DNA from: Flavobacterium cerinum
Lineage (GTDB): Bacteria; Bacteroidota; Bacteroidia; Flavobacteriales; Flavobacteriaceae
Length of the DNA: 64,000 bases
Direction: 5' to 3'
Assembly (NCBI RefSeq): GCF_024496085.1
Contig: NZ_CP101751.1
Span: 3,038,001 to 3,102,000, forward strand
The position numbers and the translations under genes were made by a program. Below are positions 8,332 to 15,114 of the stretch, piece after piece. Position 1 is the first letter of the stretch, and each line of letters starts with the position of its first letter. The notes under the pieces were generated by a model. That model worked only from the letters and a program-made list of their open reading frames with translations, ran no database searches and had not been told where the DNA came from.

Positions 8332-9813
8332 TTACATCCAGTTTTTCGGTGTTGTTTCGACCTGATAAAGCCAGACATTCACCAATTCTTTAATTTTTGT
8401 AAAATCTCCCAGATGAAAGGAAATTGTTCCTCCGGCTGTATAAAGCGTTATACTTCCGATATTGGCACTTTTATGCCAAAATAACTGACTTGTTGCAATA
8501 GCTTGTATTTTATGCGGTTCGATAATCTGATGTTCGATATCCCAAACGCCTTTTCTGCAAATGATAAATTCATCGGTTACAAACAAACGATTATTCCGGA
8601 AACCAAAATACAGTAATAAGCCGGTAAACGTTATATATAACGGTACAAAAATAAGGTATTCCTGTATAGGTAGAATACTAAAATGATAGAATAAAAACAA
8701 AATGATAAGCGGTACCACCTGGTATATCACGATTCCTACGATCAGTCTTCTGATATTGGGGCGCAACATCACTCCTTCTTCCGGGATTTTATGAAATAAT
8801 AACGTCAGTATTTTGTCCCGTTCTTCAGTATTACAGCCGGGAATGTGGATGGCTTGTTTGTCGTTTTCTTCCTGATCGGCATTTCCGGAAGCCTGGCGGA
8901 TTTTCAGATTTAACGTATCCATCTTTTTTTGCAGAAAATTCCGACTGGTGGAAACGATCTGTACTTTTTCCGGTCGGATGATGGTATTTTTCGTGTTTAA
9001 CAAACCATATGACAACAATAGCGATCTGTTTTGTTTTGTGATTTTGAAATCGAAATATTTAATAATCGTTCGTACAAGATTCAACAGTAAGAATAAACTC
9101 AGAAAGATTATAATAATGATCGATATTGAAAACATGGCCAGTCTTTCATCAATATAATTATTCACCTGAGAATCATCGATTTCATTGGCGCGCATAAAAC
9201 TTTGTGCGTTTTCGTAAACTGTTCCGACAAAAGCCAGCAACAGCGCAAAACTCCGCATATAATTCGAAGTCAGTCCAATTTTAACTAAGCTCGAAAAGCT
9301 AATTTTAATAAAAGGTGCTTCCTGATCCGTATTATCTGTTAGCTTTTGATCATTTTTTTCTCCTTCCAGTAAACGGATTTTCAGCGCTTGGGCCAATTCG
9401 TGTGAAACAGCGCGAATTACAGCTTCTTTTTTCTGCGTTCCGGCGGTATCAATATCAAGAGCATATACTCCGATTACTTTTTGTACAAATGACTGATTAA
9501 TTGTTACTTGTTGGATTTTATCCAATTTGATCGCAATTCTTGTTTTATTCAGTACGCCTTTCTGAATGATAAACTCATCGTTTTTATCGTCAATATAAAA
9601 CGTGAAATTCTGATATTGCAAATACGCTACAATAGCCACCAATACTAAAAGGCTACCCGTTCCCAATACTACATAGGCTTTATTGAGTTCGTTAAACTTA
9701 AAAAGCCAGATTACAAGAATTGGCCATAAACCCCGAATCAGGCGTTGGAAAGTATCGGTAAACATAACCAATACGCCCACAAGGGATTGTCGTTGCGGCT
9801 GATTAAAGTTCAT
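8332..9813 (-). CDS. Membrane protein with bacterial PH domains (YdbT-like)
   Basis: This 493-residue membrane protein has three copies of the bacterial PH (bPH2) fold. They are visible as FYIDDKNDEFIIQKGVLNKT (near 72), the segment around LLLSYGLLNTKNT (near 268) and the LFVTDEFIICRKGVW segment (near 406). Each is followed by a typical HKIQ/DKIQQV-type strand. Pairs of transmembrane helices separate them. The family is known from Bacillus YdbT, whose neighbour YdbS is a two-helix, single-PH protein, and the same pair is seen here. Its start overlaps the end of the upstream YdbS-like gene by 11 bases, which indicates translational coupling. The function is undefined. YdbST in Bacillus has been linked to bacteriocin resistance. 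Confidence 0.85.
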   Translation of the reverse strand: MNFNQPQRQSLVGVLVMFTDTFQRLIRGLWPILVIWLFKFNELNKAYVVLGTGSLLVLVAIVAYLQYQNFTFYIDDKNDEFIIQKGVLNKTRIAIKLDKIQQVTINQSFVQKVIGVYALDIDTAGTQKKEAVIRAVSHELAQALKIRLLEGEKNDQKLTDNTDQEAPFIKISFSSLVKIGLTSNYMRSFALLLAFVGTVYENAQSFMRANEIDDSQVNNYIDERLAMFSISIIIIIFLSLFLLLNLVRTIIKYFDFKITKQNRSLLLSYGLLNTKNTIIRPEKVQIVSTSRNFLQKKMDTLNLKIRQASGNADQEENDKQAIHIPGCNTEERDKILTLLFHKIPEEGVMLRPNIRRLIVGIVIYQVVPLIILFLFYHFSILPIQEYLIFVPLYITFTGLLLYFGFRNNRLFVTDEFIICRKGVWDIEHQIIEPHKIQAIATSQLFWHKSANIGSITLYTAGGTISFHLGDFTKIKELVNVWLYQVETTPKNWM

Positions 9814-10384
9814 CTTCCGAAGATATTTCCGTTGTATTATCCGGGTTTTCTGTCGTTGTGATTTTCGTTTCCGAAATCAGTTTCGCCATTACCAGCTCTT
9901 TGATTTTTTCCGCTTCCTCTTTTCGGATTCCCGCTATACGAATGTCACTTCCGCTTCCGCCGGCTGTAAAAATTTCGATAGCCGCCAGATCCAGTTTTCG
10001 GGAAATAAACCCCTGATGTAAAGCAACATGCTGTACCCTATTATATGGAATTATCGTTATTGTAGTCGCAATGACTCCGCTTTTATACAATACATCATGC
10101 TGTCTGAAAGCATATCCTTTTTTTTGAAATGACAACAATCCGAATAAAACGGTCAGTATAATTATGATTAAAATCCCTGAACCGGCGATTAACGGTTCAT
10201 TTTCGATTCTGCTATCCGGAGTCATCAAAACAAAAATCCCGTAAATCCCGATAAGGATAAGCGCAAAAACGGCACAATTAAAAAACATAATTTTTTTATA
10301 GTCATCCTGTAAAGATTGAAACGTTACCGTTTCAAATTGGGGAAGTTCCCGGGTATCGATACTTGTATTCGTAAAAGGCTCCAT
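9803..10384 (-). CDS. Membrane protein with one bacterial PH domain (YdbS-like)
   Basis: A 193-residue protein with two adjacent transmembrane helices (about residues 34-53 and 67-86) is followed by one bPH2 domain (YAFRQHDVLYKSGVIATT, then IPYNRVQHVALHQGFISRK). The C-terminal tail is rich in Thr and Glu. It is the partner of the three-PH-domain protein encoded directly downstream with an 11-base overlap. The two probably form a membrane complex. A -7 box TATTTTTG lies 26 bases before the start and menB upstream ends in a terminator, so this gene likely begins a new transcript that runs on into menA. Confidence 0.85.
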   Translation of the reverse strand: MEPFTNTSIDTRELPQFETVTFQSLQDDYKKIMFFNCAVFALILIGIYGIFVLMTPDSRIENEPLIAGSGILIIIILTVLFGLLSFQKKGYAFRQHDVLYKSGVIATTITIIPYNRVQHVALHQGFISRKLDLAAIEIFTAGGSGSDIRIAGIRKEEAEKIKELVMAKLISETKITTTENPDNTTEISSEDEL

Positions 10385-10409
10385 AGTAAAGGTATTGCTT
10401 CAGTTATTT

Positions 10410-10417
10410 CAAAAATA
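10410..10417 (-). promoter_or_regulatory. Candidate -7 box for the PH-menA transcript
   Basis: On the minus strand this reads TATTTTTG, matching TAnnTTTG, 26 bases before the YdbS-like start and just after the menB terminator. Confidence 0.4.
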
Positions 10418-10463
10418 GGAATTTGTATCCAACTATCTTATAGTGTTGGCTTCGTAATTATTC

Positions 10464-10490
10464 CAAAAAAAAGTAGGATTAAATCCTACT
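10464..10490 (-). terminator. Intrinsic terminator after menB
   Basis: On the minus strand a hairpin AGTAGGATT / AATCCTACT is followed directly by a run of eight T, 27 bases past the menB stop. Confidence 0.8.
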
Positions 10491-10517
10491 CTTCTCTTCT
10501 ATATGTTTACCCTACTA

Positions 10518-11357
10518 CTATGGCAACCATTTCTTTTCGAAATTTGGTTTCCGTTTTTCAAGGAAAGCATTTCTTCCTTCTACAGCTTCGTCTGTCATAT
10601 AAGCCAAACGTGTCGCTTCACCGGCAAATACCTGTTGCCCGACCATTCCGTCGTCCGTCAGGTTCATTGCGAATTTCAGCATTTTAATAGAAGTCGGGGA
10701 TTTTGCCAGAATTTCCTGTGCCCATTCGTAAGCTGTATCTTCCAGTTCAGCATGAGGAATTACAGCATTCACCATTCCCATTTCAAAGGCTTCCTGAGCG
10801 GAATAATTACGTCCCAAAAAGAAAATTTCTCTTGCTTTTTTCTGTCCGACCATCTTAGCCAGATACGCAGATCCGTAACCGCCGTCAAAACTGGTCACAT
10901 CAGCATCCGTTTGTTTAAAAATAGCGTGTTCTTTACTTGCCAGCGTCATGTCGCAAACTACGTGTAAACTATGTCCGCCACCAACAGCCCATCCCGGTAC
11001 TACAGCAATCACCACTTTAGGCATAAAGCGAATCAATCGTTGTACTTCCAGAATATTCAGGCGGTGCATACCATCATCACCCACATATCCCTGATGTCCT
11101 CTGGCTTTTTGATCACCACCGCTGCAAAACGAATACACACCGTCTTTAGAGGAAGGACCTTCAGCTGAAAGTAATACTACTCCAATTGATATATCTTCCT
11201 GCGCATCATAAAAAGCCTGATATAATTCACTTGTTGTTTTTGGTCGGAATGCATTACGTACATCCGGTCTGTTAAACGCAATTCGGGCCACCCCATTGCA
11301 TTTTTTATAGGTTATATCTTCGAATTCCCGAGCCGTTTGCCAGTCTATCGTATTCAT
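10518..11357 (-). CDS. menB: 1,4-dihydroxy-2-naphthoyl-CoA synthase MenB
   Basis: This crotonase-family enzyme of 279 residues cyclises o-succinylbenzoyl-CoA to DHNA-CoA in menaquinone synthesis. Seen are the oxyanion-hole and CoA-binding segments (YSFCSGGDQKARGHQGYVG and VVPGWAVGGGHSLHVVCD), the catalytic Asp region TDADVTSFDGGYGSAYLA, and the C-terminal FLEKRKPNFEKKWLP that is typical of MenB. The length is normal. It is transcribed away from the divergent C1 peptidase and ends in its own terminator. It therefore forms a short unit even though it lies next to the menA/menC block. menE and menF are not in the window. Confidence 0.95.
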   Translation of the reverse strand: MNTIDWQTAREFEDITYKKCNGVARIAFNRPDVRNAFRPKTTSELYQAFYDAQEDISIGVVLLSAEGPSSKDGVYSFCSGGDQKARGHQGYVGDDGMHRLNILEVQRLIRFMPKVVIAVVPGWAVGGGHSLHVVCDMTLASKEHAIFKQTDADVTSFDGGYGSAYLAKMVGQKKAREIFFLGRNYSAQEAFEMGMVNAVIPHAELEDTAYEWAQEILAKSPTSIKMLKFAMNLTDDGMVGQQVFAGEATRLAYMTDEAVEGRNAFLEKRKPNFEKKWLP

Positions 11358-11427
11358 ATTTTTAATTTTTAGCGTAAAAATAAAGCATTTTTTGCATTAT
11401 CTTGCACTTCCAAAAAATTATAATACA

Positions 11428-12546
11428 ATGAAAAAAATTTTTGTTTCAGCAGCCTTCCTGGGTTTCCTTTTTTCAGCTCAGGCACAAAAATATGAGTTTC
11501 AAACCGTTACCGATCTGGAAGCCTTACCGGTAATCAGTCAGGGTAATACCGGAACCTGCTGGAGTTTTTCTACATCTTCATTCCTGGAATCGGAAGTAAT
11601 CCGTTTAACCGGAAAGAAAATAGATTTATCCGAAATGTATCAGGTTCGTAATACGTATCCTAAAAAAGCGGAGAATTATGTGATGCGTCAAGGAAAAGCG
11701 CAATTTGGTGAAGGCGGATTGGCTCATGATGTCATCAATAGTGTTGCAGATTACGGCTTGGTTCCGAATGCCGCATTTACCGGTCTTAACGGTACAGCAG
11801 AAACCCATAATCACGCTGAAATGGTTGCGGTAATGGAAAGTATGTTAAAAGCATATGCCGAAAATCCCGGGAAAAAATTATCTCCGAACTGGAAGAAAGC
11901 GATTGATGCTATGTTAGACATCTATATCGGGAAAAATGTAACGGAATTTACCTACGAAGGAAAAAAATACACGCCGAAAAGCTTTTTGGCGATGACTAAA
12001 ATAACGCCGAAAGACTACGTTACCATTACTTCTTTTACTCACGCTCCTAATTACGGAACTTTTATTCTAAATGTGCCGGATAATTTTTCAAACGGTAGTT
12101 TTTACAACCTTCCGCTGGAAGAATATATCGCCAATATTGACAATGCATTGGCTAACGGTTTTACTGTAGAATTAGACTGTGACGTTAGTGAACCGACTTT
12201 TTCAGGAAAATACGGTGTAGCGGTTATCCCGAATGACGATGCCGACAATAAAACGATATTAACCGAAATCAAACCGGAAAAAGCGATCACACCGGAATAC
12301 CGTCAGGCGGAATTCGAAAATTTAGCTACTCAGGATGATCACCTGATGCATATCGTCGGAAAGGTAAAAGACCAGAAAGGAAATGTTTACTATAAGGTAA
12401 AAAATTCATGGGGTACCGATCCGAACCGCGTTGCTAATGGCGGTTATGTTTATATGAGTGTTCCGTATATGAAACTAAAATCGATTTCGGTATTGGTACA
12501 CAAAGATGCATTACAAAAAGATACGCGTAAAAAACTGGGATTATAA
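11428..12546 (+). CDS. Secreted C1 family peptidase (aminopeptidase C / bleomycin hydrolase-like)
   Basis: The protein has 372 residues from the ATG at 11428, chosen because it gives a clean signal peptide (MKKIFVSAAFLGFLFSAQAQ). An in-frame ATG 36 bases upstream would spoil it. The papain-like catalytic triad is visible: Gln and Cys in QGNTGTCWSFSTSSF, His in DDHLMHIVGK, and Asn in VKNSWGTD. The family is that of bacterial PepC and bleomycin hydrolase, which trim peptides from the N terminus. The signal peptide suggests action in the periplasm on peptides taken up or released there. The gene is monocistronic, with a strong terminator after it. Confidence 0.88.
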   Translation: MKKIFVSAAFLGFLFSAQAQKYEFQTVTDLEALPVISQGNTGTCWSFSTSSFLESEVIRLTGKKIDLSEMYQVRNTYPKKAENYVMRQGKAQFGEGGLAHDVINSVADYGLVPNAAFTGLNGTAETHNHAEMVAVMESMLKAYAENPGKKLSPNWKKAIDAMLDIYIGKNVTEFTYEGKKYTPKSFLAMTKITPKDYVTITSFTHAPNYGTFILNVPDNFSNGSFYNLPLEEYIANIDNALANGFTVELDCDVSEPTFSGKYGVAVIPNDDADNKTILTEIKPEKAITPEYRQAEFENLATQDDHLMHIVGKVKDQKGNVYYKVKNSWGTDPNRVANGGYVYMSVPYMKLKSISVLVHKDALQKDTRKKLGL

Positions 12547-12568
12547 ATCGCTCACTAGTATATAAAGT

Positions 12569-12597
12569 AAAGGACCATCGTAAAATGGTCCTTTTTT
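12569..12597 (+). terminator. Intrinsic terminator
   Basis: Hairpin AAAGGACCAT / ATGGTCCTTT with a six-base loop and T run, 22 bases after the C1 peptidase stop. Confidence 0.85.
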
Positions 12598-12675
12598 ATT
12601 ATCATCCGGGTTGATCCGACTAAATTTTAACAGAAATAATTGCCTCTATCAATTTTAAAAACAAACTGTGTTATT

Positions 12676-12683
12676 TATATTTG
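12676..12683 (+). promoter_or_regulatory. Candidate -7 box TATATTTG
   Basis: It fits TAnnTTTG and lies 35 bases before the ATG at 12718, supporting that start over the upstream in-frame ATG at 12640. Confidence 0.4.
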
Positions 12684-12717
12684 CCTTTTACTAAATTTTT
12701 ACCCTGGAACGCACCCG

Positions 12718-13908
12718 ATGAAACTGACAAAATACGTACCCTTATTTTCCATATTATTATTAATAGCCTGCAATAAAAAAGATAATTCCCGAGATTCTGA
12801 CAATAACCCTAACGATACCGCTTTATTAGCCGGTGATTTTTCTATTAAATTACCCAAAATTTCACCGCAATTTGCATCCGACAATAAAGCTTATGTAGAA
12901 CGTTTTTACAACAAACATTATAATGCCGGTGATTATAGCGGTGGTTTTTTAGTTGCTAAAAACGGACAGATTATCTATGAAAATTACAGCGGTTATGCCT
13001 ATAAAGAAAAAGGAGATAAAATAACCGAAGATACTCCTATCCATATCGCATCCGTTAGTAAAATGATCACAGCTGTAGCTGTAATGAAACTGGCAGATGA
13101 AGGAAAAATAAAATTTGATCAGCCGGTTAAAAATTATCTTCCGGAGTTTCCCTATGAAAAAACAACCGTACGTATGTTGTTAAATCACCGTAGCGGATTA
13201 CGAAACTATGCCTATTTTACAGCTGATAAAGGCGTTTGGGATAAGAAAAAAACACTGACCAATCAGGATGTACTTACAATTCTGGCAACTAAAAATGTTG
13301 GTTTGGAATCACAACCGGGAACCCGATTCGGCTATTGTAACACCAATTATGCCTTATTAGCCCTGATTATTGAAAAAGTAACCGGAAAAACGTACCCGAC
13401 GGTTATGAAAGAAATGATTTTCGAACCACTGGGAATGACACATACTTTTGTTTTTGACGATTTAAAAAAGAAAGACGAAGTGAGTCAGTCGTATAAAGGC
13501 AATTACTTACGTCTTGCTTTTGAATTTCTGGATCAGGTGTATGGCGACAAAAACATTTACTCCACACCACGCGACCTGTTAAAATTTGACATTGCCACAT
13601 ATAACGATGACTTTTTAAGCAAAGAAATGAAAGCCGAAATGTTTAAAGGTTATAGCTACGAACGCAAAGGAACCCGAAATTACGGATTAGGCGTTCGGAT
13701 GTTGGAATTTGAAACCGGACAAAAATACTTTTTCCACAACGGTTGGTGGCATGGAAATACTTCTTCTTTAGTCACCTTACGAAAAGACACGGTTTCCATC
13801 ATTGCAATTTCGAATAAATTCACCAAGAAAACCTATCAGACTAAAAAACTGGCGCCTCATTTCGGCGATTATCCGTTTAAATTCAGTAAAGAAGAAAGTG
13901 AAGAATAA
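12718..13908 (+). CDS. Serine hydrolase lipoprotein, beta-lactamase/class C family
   Basis: The start at 12718 gives a 396-residue lipoprotein (MKLTKYVPLFSILLLIAC, lipobox LIAC). The frame is open further upstream, but that part would lie over the -7 box. The serine-hydrolase motifs of the class C beta-lactamase/DD-peptidase group are present: SVSK (SxxK) in HIASVSKMITAVAVMKLAD, YCN in FGYCNTNYALL (YxN), and a C-terminal HNGWWHGN that takes the place of the KTG box. Such proteins act on peptidoglycan peptides or on small esters and amides, and most do not confer beta-lactam resistance. It should be anchored in the envelope and face the periplasm. The gene ends in a palindromic terminator shared with the dioxygenase. 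Confidence 0.88.
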   Translation: MKLTKYVPLFSILLLIACNKKDNSRDSDNNPNDTALLAGDFSIKLPKISPQFASDNKAYVERFYNKHYNAGDYSGGFLVAKNGQIIYENYSGYAYKEKGDKITEDTPIHIASVSKMITAVAVMKLADEGKIKFDQPVKNYLPEFPYEKTTVRMLLNHRSGLRNYAYFTADKGVWDKKKTLTNQDVLTILATKNVGLESQPGTRFGYCNTNYALLALIIEKVTGKTYPTVMKEMIFEPLGMTHTFVFDDLKKKDEVSQSYKGNYLRLAFEFLDQVYGDKNIYSTPRDLLKFDIATYNDDFLSKEMKAEMFKGYSYERKGTRNYGLGVRMLEFETGQKYFFHNGWWHGNTSSLVTLRKDTVSIIAISNKFTKKTYQTKKLAPHFGDYPFKFSKEESEE

Positions 13909-13944
13909 AAAAAACTCCGGTTGATCAACCGGAGTTTTTTTTTT
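13909..13944. terminator. Bidirectional terminator
   Basis: Near-perfect palindrome AACTCCGGTTGATCAACCGG with flanking A and T runs between the convergent genes ending at 13908 and 13943. Confidence 0.9.
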
Positions 13945-14821
13945 AACCGATCTTAACGGATGTCATCGTTAGCGAACCGCCTACCGCTTTATCATTAAAA
14001 AATGATGTTACATCTTTATTATCCTGCAATCCTAATGTATACAACAACGGATAATAATGATCCGGCGTTGGGATAGCCAGTTTTGCGGCTTTATTCAGTT
14101 TTTCATAATCGATTAAAGCTTTATGATCCGCATCTGCAATTTTATCTTTAAAAAGCGTATTCATTTCCACTGCCCAGTCATAACCGTATTCCGGTTCAGC
14201 CAGTTTGTCCCAGGCTACCATTCGTAAGTTATGCACCATGTTTCCGCTTCCTATAATCAATACTCCTTTTTTACGCAGACTCGCTAATTGTTTCGCCAGG
14301 TCATAATGATATTGCGGCGGTTTATTATAGTCAATACTTAACTGCAATACCGGAATATCCGCATCCGGATACATATGTCGGACTACCGTCCAGGTTCCGT
14401 GATCCAATCCCCAATCATGATCCAATCCGACTTGGGTCGATGTGACCAGATCGGCTGTGACTTTAGCTAATTCCGGATTACCCGGTGCCGGATATTGTAC
14501 GTCAAATAAAGCTTGTGGAAATCCGCCGAAATCATGAATCGTTTTCGGATGATTCATCGCTGTAATATGCGTACCTCTGGTTAACCAATGCGCCGAGATT
14601 ACCAATACTGCTTTAGGCTTTGGAATTTCTTTTCCCATTTTAGCCCATGTTTGCGAAAACACATTATCTTCTATTCCATTCATCGGAGAACCATGACCGA
14701 TAAATAAAACCGGAAGCTTTATATCTTCTTCTTCTAATTCTTTTGTCCAATTGTAAAACGGATATAATGTTGCCATACCTGCTCCTCCTATTATAGTTTT
14801 AATAAAATCCAATCTATTCAT
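13943..14821 (-). CDS. ygiD: Class III extradiol dioxygenase, YgiD/LigB family
   Basis: This 292-residue protein is related to 4,5-DOPA dioxygenase extradiol. Metal and catalytic residues are seen in FIGHGSPMNGI (His43), VISAHWLTRG, DHDWGLDHGTW and SGNMVHNLR. The family cleaves catechol-type rings with Fe(II) or related metals. Bacterial YgiD is often annotated as DOPA dioxygenase, but the natural substrate is unsure. The N-terminal 35 residues (NRLDFIKTIIGGAGMATL) look like a Tat-type leader that has lost one Arg of the twin pair, so export is doubtful. A perfect 20-bp palindrome sits 10 bases before the start codon and is likely an operator. Confidence 0.87.
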   Translation of the reverse strand: MNRLDFIKTIIGGAGMATLYPFYNWTKELEEEDIKLPVLFIGHGSPMNGIEDNVFSQTWAKMGKEIPKPKAVLVISAHWLTRGTHITAMNHPKTIHDFGGFPQALFDVQYPAPGNPELAKVTADLVTSTQVGLDHDWGLDHGTWTVVRHMYPDADIPVLQLSIDYNKPPQYHYDLAKQLASLRKKGVLIIGSGNMVHNLRMVAWDKLAEPEYGYDWAVEMNTLFKDKIADADHKALIDYEKLNKAAKLAIPTPDHYYPLLYTLGLQDNKDVTSFFNDKAVGGSLTMTSVKIG

Positions 14822-14830
14822 TACTATACA

Positions 14831-14850
14831 ATATTTGTATATACAAATAT
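14831..14850. promoter_or_regulatory. Perfect 20-bp palindrome (operator candidate)
   Basis: ATATTTGTATATACAAATAT equals its own reverse complement. It lies 10 bases before the ygiD ATG and overlaps a minus-strand -7 box TATATTTG (14844-14851). A dimeric winged-helix repressor (HxlR, MarR or PadR type) would fit, but none is encoded nearby. Confidence 0.6.
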
Positions 14851-14851
14851 A

Positions 14852-15081
14852 ATATTTATCTCATTAGTCGCTTATAAAATTATGATTTTTAACAATTTAA
14901 ATCAGAATACATAAAACACAAAAAAATAAAACCAAAATTAAACTCCTATATTTTTAAACTATTAGCATATAAATCCAAAAAAAGAAACAGAAAGTTCGAT
15001 TTTAGCTGTTAATTATTTAAAAAAACAGGATAAATCACAAAAAACAACTATTTGGTATTAGTCTAAATAAAATAATGGTAG
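14852..15081. other. AT-rich intergenic region
   Basis: AT-rich DNA between divergent ygiD and the TonB receptor. Apart from the ygiD palindrome and the receptor -7 box, I see no gene or hairpin. Confidence 0.5.
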
Positions 15082-15089
15082 TATTTTTG
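15082..15089 (+). promoter_or_regulatory. Candidate -7 box TATTTTTG of the TonB receptor operon
   Basis: TAnnTTTG match 26 bases before the GTG start at 15115. A TTTG at 15051 is too far for a normal -33. Confidence 0.4.
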
Positions 15090-15114
15090 CGGTTAGAAAA
15101 AATCCCCCTTAAAC

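Noticed and set aside
12640..12717. Longer in-frame start of the serine hydrolase lipoprotein at 12640
   Set aside because: It would cover the -7 box and bury the lipoprotein signal that starts at 12718.
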